From Irpex lacteus (taxonomy: Eukaryota; Basidiomycota; Agaricomycetes; Polyporales; Irpicaceae), in the NCBI GenBank assembly GCA_001986395.2, contig MQVO02000103.1, positions 1 through 34,636 of the forward strand: DNA of 34,636 bases, read 5' to 3'. Under the pieces are notes generated by a model. The model did not search any database and was not told the origin of the DNA. It saw only the letters and a program-made list of their open reading frames with translations. This document shows, one piece after another, positions 8,177 to 18,518 of this stretch. The first letter of the stretch is position 1. The number at the start of each line of letters is the position of its first letter. Made by a program: the position numbers and the translations under genes.

Positions 8177-10306
8177 ATGGGAGAACGTCAGTGGAGTGAC
8201 AGCAGCGGTGAGCGACACAGGTCGCCTTCCAGAAACCGACGACGATACACGGAGGAAGAACGATCGTACTCGCCAAGGAGGGGGTCGAGTGGACGAGTAC
8301 AGAACGAGCACAGAGCGGAGAGGAGCCGCGACGAAGCCCCGCGACAGCGAGGAAGGGCGACAAGTCGAGGGGATGGAAGAAGCAACGGCGGCGACAACCT
8401 CAACACCCCGGGGGGTCTCTCAGGGGGGGAGGGGATGTCATGGGCCATACTACCATCGGTCATAGCAGCGGTAACAGCGTCCTTACAAGCCAATCAGTCG
8501 ACTACGACGCGGGAAGCGAGCGACGGCAGTGAGACGCGTGAGATCATCGCGGACTTGCGAGACGATGTGAGGAGGCTGAGACGTCAGAGAAGCGAAGAGG
8601 AAACGAGGGCACGGAAGGCGGAAGATGCGGCTGAAGTAGCACGAGAGGAGGTCAAGGAATGCCGAGACATGGTGAGGTACCTCGAACATAAAATCGAGTA
8701 CTTACGAAGGGAACTCGTTACACATCAGCGCGCCCGCTCACCGTTCGAGGAGACGAACAAGCTACGAGATACCCCACAGGACCAGTTGGTCGACATTATT
8801 TCGAGGTTCGAGTCGAAGTATCACCGACTGGAGACGAGTACGCAGCCGGGAAGTAGGGAGAACGAACCGGCAGAGAGGAATCACACAGGGATGGACGTAG
8901 ACGGTGCTCCCGCCACGGGTAACGACCGGCGTACGCTCGGGGAACGTCTAGAAAGCCCTCCAAAACCATTAGGCAAAAGGATTGGACCAGCACGACCTAA
9001 CGCGTTCAACTGTGACATACCAGCAACGGCGCAGGCGATCCTCAACTTCCTAGTACCAATGGAAGACGAGCAGGGTCTCAAGATCATCCCTACGGGCCCG
9101 ATGCATGGATTCCGCCTGATGTGGGGGCTGGCTATCGACATGTCGAAGGCGTTACCGTACGTACCCCCGGACACAAAGAAAACGAACCCCATGACGGGGA
9201 GAACGTGGACAAAGCGCGAGCTTGCTAGATGGCCAAGAGGCATACCTGGATGGTCGAGCGACGCTGTCACGCCTGTCACTATGGACACGGCACCCGTAAA
9301 AAAGGTCAATTACCACCGTCTCAAGGAGATGGACAGGTCGCTCCAGATGGTCAAACTACCACGCATAACCGCGGAGAACCACGGGCCTCCCTGGCGATTC
9401 CCCGCCACTCCTGAGGAGGCTGAACAGCTACGGGTCTCGGCAGAGACACCCGGGAACCTACTCGCGCTCGAATTCTGGGCTCAATTCGTGCAGGAATGCC
9501 ACGACGTGGAGGTGTACAAACGTAACGCGCTACAGGAACAGGTCGCCTCGCAAGAGTTCTTACGCCCGCTATGGGCACCGTTCAAGCCTAACGAGGAGGT
9601 ACTGGGACAGGCTGACCGTAGCGAGTCACGACAACGGGCGAGAAGCAAGCAAACCCCCGAATTCACCACTCCCCCGGAACGCGCAGACCCAGGCAGACGA
9701 TTTGGGCAGGTTCGCGATGCAGGACCATTACCCGGAAAGAAGGAGAAACTACCCCCCATACCGAAGAAGAGTGCTACGAAAGCGAAGGTACTTCTACCCT
9801 CGCCCACTCCCAGCAAGCGGACCCTGCGAGCTGGGACCAATAACGTGGACGACTGGGTCAGCTACTTAAACGAAAACAAGACGGTCTCGGTGCCTGGCAT
9901 CGAGCGCAACGAAAACGGACACGTCGCCGACTTATCGGCGTTACGAGGCATGTTACGAGTAGCCAAGCTAGGATGCGATAGCGACGACGGACGCCTGACG
10001 CTGAGGTTCATCACCGGGCTAGCATCCTTCATAAAGGCACACCCCTTGCACATCCTCGCGTCACAACTTATGGATAAACCGGCGATGACCAACCCAGAAG
10101 ACATGACCGTCACGCGTATCAGTGCGCACTTCAAGGACGTGCTGAGCAAGGGCATGGATTTCGCGATGGACGATTACGAACAGGTCGGAGAGGCTAGCGA
10201 CGTTTCTAAGTGGCTACTGGTGGTGGACCCGGGCTCGGACGCGGTATCACTTGGCGAGGAAGACGACATGATGGAACAGGGACTCAACCCGAATCTATCG
10301 ATGTGA
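8177..10306 (+). CDS. Element B third ORF, 709 residues, function unknown
   Basis: An intact ORF between Pol and the polypurine tract, the position env occupies in retroviruses. I see no signal peptide or membrane segment. Residues 1-75 are Arg/Ser-rich with SPSRNRRR and SYSPRRGS patterns resembling RS domains. About 115-185 is heptad-like and highly charged (REIIADLRDDVRRLRRQ to MVRYLEHKIEYLRREL), a likely coiled coil. About 265-450 looks globular (NAFNCDIPATAQAILNFLVP, GFRLMWGLAIDM), with EEAEQLRVSAETPGNLLALEF near 405-430. A Pro/Lys-rich linker and an acidic C-terminus follow. The charge layout could suit RNA binding or assembly, but that is a guess. The EA...A..PGN..A pattern reminds me of unnamed agaricomycete proteins; unverified. 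Confidence 0.85.
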   Translation: MGERQWSDSSGERHRSPSRNRRRYTEEERSYSPRRGSSGRVQNEHRAERSRDEAPRQRGRATSRGDGRSNGGDNLNTPGGLSGGEGMSWAILPSVIAAVTASLQANQSTTTREASDGSETREIIADLRDDVRRLRRQRSEEETRARKAEDAAEVAREEVKECRDMVRYLEHKIEYLRRELVTHQRARSPFEETNKLRDTPQDQLVDIISRFESKYHRLETSTQPGSRENEPAERNHTGMDVDGAPATGNDRRTLGERLESPPKPLGKRIGPARPNAFNCDIPATAQAILNFLVPMEDEQGLKIIPTGPMHGFRLMWGLAIDMSKALPYVPPDTKKTNPMTGRTWTKRELARWPRGIPGWSSDAVTPVTMDTAPVKKVNYHRLKEMDRSLQMVKLPRITAENHGPPWRFPATPEEAEQLRVSAETPGNLLALEFWAQFVQECHDVEVYKRNALQEQVASQEFLRPLWAPFKPNEEVLGQADRSESRQRARSKQTPEFTTPPERADPGRRFGQVRDAGPLPGKKEKLPPIPKKSATKAKVLLPSPTPSKRTLRAGTNNVDDWVSYLNENKTVSVPGIERNENGHVADLSALRGMLRVAKLGCDSDDGRLTLRFITGLASFIKAHPLHILASQLMDKPAMTNPEDMTVTRISAHFKDVLSKGMDFAMDDYEQVGEASDVSKWLLVVDPGSDAVSLGEEDDMMEQGLNPNLSM

Positions 10307-10356
10307 CGAAGGAATCCGAACGGTCCACCTGATACTGTATCCGGTGGCTCGTTCTT

Positions 10357-10367
10357 GTGGGGGAGGG
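10357..10367 (+). other. Polypurine tract of B1
   Basis: GTGGGGGAGGG directly abuts the right LTR, the position where plus-strand DNA synthesis is primed in LTR retrotransposons. Confidence 0.85.
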
Positions 10368-10614
10368 TGTGAGGATTGGGTTTCTAACTGCTTAGCGTAG
10401 AAGCATAGAGGCGGGCGCTATGGATAGCGGCCCGGCGATGGTGAGAGGTGGGAAAGGATCGTCCCAATTAGGTATAAACTATATAGTTTGGCGCGAGCGC
10501 ACATCGTGCGCGAGTCGACGTAAAAGTAACTGAACTTTCACCTTTGTACTAGCGTAGACTTCCGAATAGGACTCGGTCAAGCTTACGTTGTGCGTGAGGT
10601 GTGAAGTTCTTACA
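10368..10614 (+). repeat. B1 3' LTR (247 bp)
   Basis: Same TGTGAGG...CTTACA ends as the left LTR. It differs by one missing G in the GCTATGGGATAG segment and by CTGAAC for CTTGAC. It is followed by the CTTGT duplication. Confidence 0.95.
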
Positions 10615-10619
10615 CTTGT
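10615..10619. repeat. Target-site duplication of B1, right copy (CTTGT)
   Basis: Matches 704-708. Beyond it the Gag frame of element A resumes at 10620. Confidence 0.92.
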
Positions 10620-13600
10620 CGACGCCGTGAGGGGCTCTCAAGCAGTGTCGAGAGACGCGCTAGTAGGAGCTCTTCGCGAGTTAGGAGTAGGCTCGCTGGT
10701 TCGAAGGGACGCTCCGGGGTCAGCCTCTCGATTCACGCCCAGGAATCGTCCGTTTCAACGAAGGGCCAACGCGACGAACGCTTTGGAAATAGAAGATCGC
10801 TACGAAGACCGAGAGACGGACACCGTAGACGAGGCCTTAAACGACGTACCCTCGGAAGAATCCCCATACTTCGTATCCGGCGCTGAAGATCCAGTGGTCG
10901 CCCAGGCGTATGCTGTCGCAGCAAGGAAGCAACGACCTCCTCCAAAGGGGGGCTACCCTTTCCCGAAGCGAGACGATCGAAAGAGTCCGCTGAGACCTCC
11001 CCCCTCGCCGTGCAAATGCTGTGGCAGCGCGTTCCACTGGGATAAGGAATGCCCCTGGTGGAATATCTGGGAGACGAAGTTTGGTAAGAGCGACAAGGGT
11101 AAAGAGAGAGCTGCGAGGATGGGAGAAACTACAGACCTGGAAGAATTTGACGATGTATATACGCGATCGTTCGTTGCTCTTAATGAACAAGCCGGCCTTG
11201 CTCTTTACGTCGACCCGAGCGTGAAAGGAGAAGGGTACATGAACGCCACTGCGCTAGAAGGATTGGGGTATGCAGAGAGTTGCTACGCAGACAGCAAGGT
11301 AACTCAACCTCCCAAGACTCGTCGTCCACGTCCAAGCGTCGAGGAGGTGGAAGACGAGAGCTTCACGACTATGAAACCCAGTGCGACGAAGTATCTTATT
11401 GAAGCGAACTACGATACAAGACCCGACTACGGAAACGATGCAACGATGTCGGGTGGTAAAGAGACGAAGCAGGACGAGAGCATCCCCGCGGTAAGAACTG
11501 CAGCATACGCTGGGGGTTCGAGAGACGAACCCGTCGAACCTATTGCGGGAGAGATACCTCCACCGAAACCGGAAACGGTTCGACGGATACCACCCAGAAG
11601 ACAAACGACGGGGGGGCGATCTGCTCTCGGGGTGTCAGTCGTGTCAATGAGAGGAAAGCTAGGCTGTCTAGACGAGAACGATACGGACCTGAGACTTGAC
11701 TCTGGAGCAGATATCACTCTGCTGTCCGACGAGTACTACCGATCCATGAAGCATAAGCCGCCGCTGAAACGCGGGGCTAAGCTTAAGCTGTGCCAGTTAA
11801 CGGAGAACGGGACAGAGCTGGAAGGATACGTGCACTTACCAGTATACGTTACCACCGAGTCCGGAGACACAGTGGCTATGGTCGCCGAAGCGTATTTGGT
11901 CCCAGGAATGTCCGTTCCCGTGCTGCTGGGGGAGGATTTTCACCTCACCTACGAGCTGACAGTGCAACGTAGCGTCGACTTCGGCACGAAAGTGTACATA
12001 GGCCGCAGCAAGGATTGCGTCGCGGCCACCGGAGTGCGCAGGACGAGAGACGCGGATAGAGTAAGGAAGAGTGCCGGTGCTGAGGCCTACTTCATCAAGG
12101 CTAAATTGCACCGACGTAACAAAGCCAGAAGGAGGGCTCTGCGTTCCATGAACAGAAAGGAAGCGACGATGGTCATCGCCTCGGAAGACGTGAGAATCCG
12201 ACCTTATTCATGCGCCAATGTCCCGGTGCAGGGGTCTTGGCAGAAGGAAGGAGAGTGGTTCGTTGACAAGCAACTCCTGGGAGGTAACTCCGGCTCGCAT
12301 TTTGCAGTGCCGAACCTCCTACTGTCGTCGGAAAGCTCGCGAATCCCCGTAAGCAACTTGACGTCGCAGCCTCGCATCGTAAAGAAAGGCTCCGTAATAG
12401 CGAGTGTAGCTAGGGCTGAACAGTATCTAGACACGCCCAGAACGCGTAAGGATCTACTCGCTATGCAGAACGGGGTGGAACGTACCGCTGTCATGATGCA
12501 GATGCGAGAAGAGTTGGAGAAGTTAAGGGGGGCCAGCGAGGAAAGGGATCGTAAACGCGAGAAAGCTTCAGGAAGAACTCACCGAGTCTTCGTAGTGGAG
12601 GAAGATGGCACGACAACCGTGGTGCGAGAGGCTCCTACAGCGTCCGCTATGAGCGGGAACGCGTTCACGCCTGAGAAGGCGGGACAGGAGGACGGCACCC
12701 ATCACACCGAAAGCCAGGACGAACCGTGGGGCCCTAAGACCGCAGAAGTCCCCGACACAACATATTACAGCTCCTCCAAGCTCAGAGAAACGATCGATGT
12801 GGGGAGCTTACCAGAAGGCCTTAGAGAGAGGGCTTGGCGCATGCTCGAGAAACGAGTGAAAGCCTTCGGATTCGACGGTAGGCTTGGCCACCTCGAGACC
12901 AAATGTTACGTGCGAACCAAGGAAGGAGCAGAGCCCATCGCAGTGCCGATGTACGGCTCGTCCCCCGCGAAACGACAAGTGATGGATGAACAGATCGATC
13001 AGTGGTTCAGCCAAGGCGTAATCGAAGCTTCTAAAAGCCCCTGGAGTGCGCCAGTCGTGATAGTCTACCGGAATGGTAAAGCGAGGTTCTGTGTGGATTA
13101 TCGAAAGCTGAACGCGTTAACTATCCCGGACGAATTTCCTTTGCCAAGGCAAACGGAGATAATGGGAGCCCTGTCGGGGGCCCAAGTCCTATCGACCTTG
13201 GATGCGCTGTCGGGATTCACTCAGATAGAACTCGCGGAAGAAGACAGAGAGAAGACTGCCTTCAGGACGCACCGGGGTCTGTTTCAATTCAGAAGGATGC
13301 CATTCGGACTAAGAAACGGGCCCTCGATATTCCAGCGAATTATGCAGAACATCTTGGCCCCATACCTATGGCTGTTTTCGCTCGTCTACATAGACGATAT
13401 CGTAGTATATTCCAAGACCTACGAAGACCACATAGAACATCTGGACAAAGTGCTCGAAGCTATAGAGAACGCAGGACTCACTCTATCGCCTCAGAAGTGC
13501 CACTTATTTTATGACTCCATTCTTCTGTTGGGACATAAGGTTTCTCGGCTAGGCCTTTCAACGCATCACGAGAAGGTGAAGGCCATTTTGGAACTGAAAC

Positions 13601-14673
13601 GCCCTACAAAGCTGTCAGAACTCCAGACGTTTCTGGGGATGGTCGTTTATTTCTCATCCTTCATACCTTATTACTCCAGTATAGCCGCCCCCTTGTTCCA
13701 ACTCTTACGGAAGGGGGCAAAATGGTCATGGGGCCCCGAGCAGGAGCATGCGTTCGTCAAAGCAAAGGAAGCATTGCAGAATGCTCCAGTGCTAGGACAT
13801 CCTATTGAGGGGCGACCGTACCGGCTGTATACAGACGCGTCAGACGAAGCGTTGGGATGTTGCCTGCAACAGGTGCAACCGATTATCGTAAAAGACTTAA
13901 AGGGTACGAAGACTTACGAAAGACTGAAACGTCTTCACGAGTCAGGAGAGAGAGTACCAAAGTTAGCGACGAAACTCTCGACGAAGATCGACGACGTACC
14001 AGAAGTCGGACCATGGGGGAAAAACCTCGATGAAACCGAGGTACACGTAGAACGTGTGATCGCCTACTGGTCGCGGACCTTCAAGAGCGCAGAAACGAGA
14101 TATTCGACGACTGAACGAGAAGCGTTAGCAGCGAAAGAAGGACTCGTACGCTTCCAACCCTACATAGAAGGCGAGAAGATCCTGTTGGTGACGGACCACG
14201 CCGCCTTACAATGGGCTCGGACGTACGAGAATTCCAACAGAAGACTAGCCGCGTGGGGGGCCGTATACTCTGCTTACGCGCCAGGGTTAGAGATCGTACA
14301 CCGTCCAGGAAGGACACACTCGAACGTAGACCCCCTATCTCGGCTGCCCCGAGCCCCACCTCCCCACATATCTCCTGCAGGAGAAGAAACACGAGCACTG
14401 AAGGTGAACGAGGAGAAAGCACAAGTGGTGGAGGAAGAGTACAAGAGAGCAAGAGCCACGAAAGCGGCCTTGTTCACAACGATAGAAGACTGGGTAGAGG
14501 GGCTTGCAGAGAGCAATCGAGTGAGCACAAGGCAACAGAAGCGGAAGCAACGAGAACGAGAGAGCGTACCTTCGAACAGAGACGGGGGGCGAAGGACACA
14601 GCAACGGCCGAGAGGCCTTCGACATCAGAACCGACAGCAGAGCCAACCGCGCCAGACACTCAGTCACCGGTAA
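10620..14673 (+). pseudogene. pol: Element A Gag C-terminus, protease, RT and RNase H
   Basis: Continues the Gag frame cut at 708, reading DAVRGSQAVSRDALVGALRE. A CCHC zinc knuckle lies at 11011-11052 (CKCC...H...C, spacing CX2CX4HX4C). The protease has RLDSGADITLLS (DSGA at 11698-11709). Reverse transcriptase spans about 13060-13560 with FCVDYRKLNALTIPDEFPLP, FGLRNGPSIFQR and YIDD (13387-13398). RNase H spans about 13820-14340 (LYTDASDEALG, STTEREALAAKE, LVTDHAALQW). Gag and Pol are a single frame here, unlike element B. The frame ends at 14673 because of an apparent one-base loss in the six-G run at 14584-14589; integrase continues in the -1 frame. The ATG-less start inside the B1 LTR (10588) is an accident of insertion. 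Confidence 0.92.
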
Positions 14674-16292
14674 AGGAAGAGCACAAGGACCCTCCGGCGG
14701 CACCGCCAGACGACGAAGACAAGCTAGAGGGTCCCTACCTTACAAGACAGTTGTGGGAAGAGACCCACAAACCGCCCACGGTGACTGTAGAAATGAGCGC
14801 GGACGTGCTGGAAAGGTTTATCGAGGGATACAAGTCCGACGTCTCTCTTCGAAGTCCCTACGAAACAGAAGGAGTTAATTCTCAGTCTTGGAACGCGGCC
14901 GACAGATACTTCAAAGACGAAAGGGGCTTACTATTCTTCAGGGACGCAGACTTCCACGCACGATTATGCGTCCCCGAGAAGGAGCGCGCCTTGATCCTCG
15001 CAGAAGCTCACAATTCCCCATTCACAACTGCTCACGCCGGCCCAGAGAAGCTGTGGGAAACCTTGAGCGTGAAATTCTACTGGCCGAGAATGAAAGCGGA
15101 CGTCTTGAAATACTGTCAGACGTGCGACATCTGTCAGAAGACAAAACCGACGAATTTCACCCGTTATGGTCGCCTGTCGCCCAATCCAATCCCTGCGAGA
15201 CCGTACGAATCCATATCGATGGACCTCATAGTGAACTTACCATGGTCGGACGGCTTCAACGCGATATTCGTAGTAGTGGACAGACTCACGAAGCATGCAC
15301 AGTTCGTGCCCACCACTACCGGACTCAACGCTAAGGGGTTCGCCGCTTTGTTCGTCAAACACATAGCGTGTCGCTTCGGCCTGCCTCAGAGCGTCGTTAG
15401 CGACAGGGATCCTAGGTGGACGTCCGACTTCTGGAAAGAAGCGGCCCGCCTGCTACGAGTAGAGATGCTGTTATCCTCCTCGCACCATCCTCAACATGAC
15501 GGCCAGACGGAAATCGTCAACCGGCAGCTAGAGGTTATGCTGAGAGCGTACGTGAAGGAGGATCGGACAGATTGGGTCAGCTGGCTGCATCTACTGGAAC
15601 ATGCTTACAACTCTCGTACTCACGCTTCCACGGGATGCACGCCATACTTCCTCTTATACGGCTTCGAGCCTAAGTCTGCACTAGATATACTTGCGGGAAA
15701 CGTTAGCGGAACACCAGAAGTCCGTAGGGAAGTGCAGAAGTTCCTCGACGCCCTTACCATGCACCGAGAAAGCGCAAGGAGAGCTCTAGCGAAGGCTCAA
15801 GTAAAGCAAGCCAAGGCGTACAACAAAGGAAGACGCACCATGGAGTTCAACAAGGGAGACTGGGTGCTAATCAACCCACATTCCCTCGAATGGGTCGAGA
15901 GTAAAGGAGAAGGGAAGAAGTTAGTCCAGAGGTGGATAGGGCCATTTGAGGTGACCCAAAGAATCAACGAGAACACGTACCGAGTAAGGCTGGACGACTC
16001 ATACCCAGGAAGCCCGGTGTTCAACTTGCAGCATCTGAAGAAATATGAATTCTCACCAGAGGAATTCGGAGAGCGGCCCCAACGGAACATAGAAAGGGCC
16101 TGGAAGACCGCGACGGAAGAGTACGCGCTCGAAGCGATTGTGGGTCATCGCTACGACAAACGGAAGCGGAAGTGGCTATACCTAGTAAGGTGGGAAGGTT
16201 ATTCGCCACTGTACGACACCTGGCAGACAGAGCTGGACCTCAAGAACGCACCCGACGTTTTGCACGAGTACAAACGAAAGCACGGGATGTAG
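14590..16292 (+). pseudogene. pol: Element A integrase and chromodomain (frameshifted from RT part)
   Basis: From the G run onward the coherent protein is in the frame of base 14211: a Thr/Pro/Glu-rich linker (PSTSEPTAEPTAPDTQSP), then LYLTRQLWEE-type sequence leading into integrase. The zinc finger has H at AEAHNSP and AHAGPEK and C at CQTCDIC (about 15004-15140). The DDE core has D at 15222 (SMDLIVNLP), D at 15402 (VVSDRDPRW) and E at 15510 (DGQTEIVNRQ). A GPF module (WIGPFEVTQRINENTYRV, about 15935-16050) and a chromodomain (about 16121-16286, LEAIVGHR...YLVRWEGYSPLYDTW) follow. Chromodomains of this class direct integration to methylated-histone chromatin. Catalytic residues are intact; only the join to RNase H is broken. 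Confidence 0.92.
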
Positions 16293-16470
16293 ACTCTCTG
16301 GGACATTCCTGCCTGATACGAACGAACACGGTAAAGATCGAAACAACTGATAAGACTGTTCACAAATACCTAGGTCCCCCATCGCACTCCCTCGTCGCCC
16401 GCTCTCACTTCCTCAACGCTTACCACGTCGAAGTCACTCCCGAAAGAGAGGACCCACGACAACAAACTCG

Positions 16471-16495
16471 CTTTGTTTACTCCCGACTCGTCTAG
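16471..16495 (+). promoter_or_regulatory. Candidate 3' splice site ahead of the element A third ORF
   Basis: A pyrimidine-rich run, CTTTGTTTACTCCCGACTCG, ends in TCTAG four bases before the ATG at 16500. It parallels the AG just before the third ORF of element B. The 207-base gap between the Pol stop and this ATG holds nothing else I recognise. Inference only. Confidence 0.35.
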
Positions 16496-16499
16496 CGCC

Positions 16500-18518
16500 A
16501 TGACCGACGCTCCCTCGCCCACTGTGCCAGAGGCGCCTATCATACCTACGAAAGATCTCTTGTTCGAAGTCCGCTTCTTTAAGTCTCACTACCTCCTGGC
16601 CGACTACCATCGAGGTAAACTCGAAGATGAAGTTTGGGTCAGCATCGGCGGCGACTTCATACGCCTCCCGAATCACTACGGCGCGACCCTCCTCGATCAG
16701 GACAGCCCCGACACCGCGATCGATCCTAGCGAGGAATTCCGGCACCCGCGATTGTACTCCCCCGGGATCGAATGGCATGGCTACGTCCCTGATGCTGTAG
16801 CCTGGTATCTCGACCACCCCGAAGACGACATCGTGTGGGCGTTCCAGTACTACGCCGAGAACGAATCCCTTCTCGAATCCGAAGACGGCACGGTCAAGAT
16901 CCCTGGAGCCTTGGTCAACGAGATCACTCGCGATCTGAAGGAAGCAAGGGAGATCGTCTGCAGGCTCGAGGAGAGGGGAGGCTTACCGTTGACGATGGTT
17001 GACTCGGGGTATCGCCCTCGCTGGCTATGGCAGTGCGAGGGGGAGGTCTCTTGCAGGTACGGACTTTACAAAGCTCGGTCATGCTTATTGCATCTGCTAG
17101 GAGCTATCGCTTGGGGGTTAGAACACGTCGACAAATGGACGAGGGGCCTCCTCACCAGGACGAGAGGCGTAAGTCTTCGTCGATGGTTAGTCTTAGGAGC
17201 CCCAAGACTTGGCTTCGTGCTCGATCCCCGCGACCCTCGACTCGACTCTTTCCCTCTGCTGGACCTCCTCCGATGCAAATGCCCCTTATACTACCCTTGG
17301 TCGTACCGCTGGCGGCCTGAACAAAGTAATGCTGACTTGAACGCACTCGCCGGGATAGACAGCCGCAACTTTGCGATGGCAGTGGAGAAGAGCTTGTCGA
17401 GTCCATCTTCTCTGCTCGCCTCTGTTCGTACCGGACCCCCGCTCTTCCCAGGAACTATAGTCGCCTCTCATATCTCTTCTGACGATTCATCGATCGAACC
17501 GGGCAAGCTGGGCGACGGTACGGAGTACGAGACTCAAGAGCTACGGCTGCGAACCTTGCAGGAGAAGTCTGAAAAGGCTCTCGGGCAGGAATTCACGCAT
17601 CCGCGGCCTGTTTGGCTCCTCTGGACGTACGCTGACGAGAACAACCTTCCAAAGGATGCTACCGTGATCATGAGTCCTCTCACCGAGGTACGAATGAGGC
17701 TCTGGGGCCTGTGGCTACGAAACTCCAACCCCGCCGAAGTAGTCTTCGAAGCGATTGCTCGCGGGATGGCCGTTCGCCTCGTCTATCGCCTCGACACCGA
17801 AACAGCTGATCGAGCCATGAAGAATCACGAACCCTACACTCCTCCTCTGCCCCCTCGAGTGCTACACGGCACCTTCACCTGGTACTGGGAGACTTGGGAC
17901 GAATACCTAAGCCTAGCGAAGTTCATCTTGTCGCTGCCCGACTCGGTTGCGTATCTTACACTGGGGGGCATCGTGGCTCGTATCGCGACATGGCTAGGGC
18001 CTCCCGACCTCGTCAGCCGATTCGCGAAAGGGCCGTCTGCTTACGCGTCTCTTCAGACCACCGAACTAGACCCGGACAGGAACTATCTAGCGGACGTCGC
18101 AGATCCTGAGCGTGTCCGCGCGCTATATGGTATGGTGGAAGATCCAGTAGATGGGACCAAACGCTCCTGGTTCCCTACGCAGGAGAACCTCGAATATTGC
18201 GGCTTCTGGCGAGGGGAATGGACGGACGCTCACGAACTGTGGTTCCTCACCCGGATTGGGAACATCAGGGATCACTCTGAACATGCTAAGCCTCTGACCG
18301 CGCACCAGTGGTCCGCTCAGTTGAAGAGACGTAAGGTCCGTTGGTACGACAAGCACAACCCTGACCCGAACGAGATCGAGAGGCTGCACGCCGAATTCGC
18401 GCTCGAGACAGGGGGATCGTGGAACGGAGCGACCTTGAAGGAGATGGAGGACCGTTTCGGCTACGATTGGTCGTACGACCCCGTCCCGTTAAGTGGGGGG
18501 CTCTGTGACCGGGACTAG
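16500..18518 (+). CDS. Element A third ORF, 672 residues, function unknown
   Basis: Begins at an ATG in a good context (GCCATGA), 207 bases after the Pol stop, and ends 15 bases inside the 3' LTR, so it belongs to the element. No signal peptide, membrane segment or known catalytic motif is visible. It is Trp-rich throughout. Notable patches are WLWQCEGEVSCRYGLYKARSC (about residue 177), RLGFVLDPRDPRLDSFPLLDLLRCKCPLYYPWSYRW (about 240-275, two Cys) and, from about residue 556, SWFPTQENLEYCGFWRGEWTDAHELWFLTRIGNIR, resembling a W..W..WF..R...IR pattern I associate with common unnamed agaricomycete proteins (unverified). It shares no clear similarity with the third ORF of element B. It could be an accessory or captured host-derived protein. 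Confidence 0.85.
   Translation: MTDAPSPTVPEAPIIPTKDLLFEVRFFKSHYLLADYHRGKLEDEVWVSIGGDFIRLPNHYGATLLDQDSPDTAIDPSEEFRHPRLYSPGIEWHGYVPDAVAWYLDHPEDDIVWAFQYYAENESLLESEDGTVKIPGALVNEITRDLKEAREIVCRLEERGGLPLTMVDSGYRPRWLWQCEGEVSCRYGLYKARSCLLHLLGAIAWGLEHVDKWTRGLLTRTRGVSLRRWLVLGAPRLGFVLDPRDPRLDSFPLLDLLRCKCPLYYPWSYRWRPEQSNADLNALAGIDSRNFAMAVEKSLSSPSSLLASVRTGPPLFPGTIVASHISSDDSSIEPGKLGDGTEYETQELRLRTLQEKSEKALGQEFTHPRPVWLLWTYADENNLPKDATVIMSPLTEVRMRLWGLWLRNSNPAEVVFEAIARGMAVRLVYRLDTETADRAMKNHEPYTPPLPPRVLHGTFTWYWETWDEYLSLAKFILSLPDSVAYLTLGGIVARIATWLGPPDLVSRFAKGPSAYASLQTTELDPDRNYLADVADPERVRALYGMVEDPVDGTKRSWFPTQENLEYCGFWRGEWTDAHELWFLTRIGNIRDHSEHAKPLTAHQWSAQLKRRKVRWYDKHNPDPNEIERLHAEFALETGGSWNGATLKEMEDRFGYDWSYDPVPLSGGLCDRD
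18491..18503 (+). other. Polypurine tract of element A
   Basis: AAGTGGGGGG followed by CTC immediately precedes the TGTGACC start of the 3' LTR, at the equivalent place to the tract in B1. It lies within the last codons of the third ORF. Confidence 0.65.

Larger units (their letters stand above)
709..10614 (+). mobile_element. Ty3/gypsy chromovirus 'element B', copy 1 (complete)
   Basis: A 9906-bp element with LTRs at 709-956 and 10368-10614, a CTTGT duplication, Gag-Pro (1048-4748), Pol (4749-8024) with RT, RNase H, integrase and chromodomain, a third ORF (8177-10306) and a polypurine tract (10357-10367). The two LTRs differ by one G in a G run and two adjacent substitutions, so insertion was recent. 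Pol and the third ORF are open. Gag-Pro has a single missing C at 1488-1489 relative to copy B2. No primer-binding site starting with TGG is seen after the left LTR. Confidence 0.96.

Noticed and set aside
10588..10620. Start of the long element A ORF inside the B1 right LTR
   Set aside because: It is an accidental in-frame reading through the LTR. The real protein began left of the B1 insertion.
14581..14593. Programmed -1 frameshift at GGGGGGC in element A
   Set aside because: In the zero frame the codons are GAC GGG GGG, so the site is not a proper X XXY YYZ heptamer, and a shift between RNase H and integrase would be unusual. A one-base loss is simpler.
16500..18518. Envelope protein for element A (and 8177-10306 for element B)
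   Set aside because: Position fits, but there is no signal peptide, membrane anchor, fusion peptide or furin-like site in either ORF.
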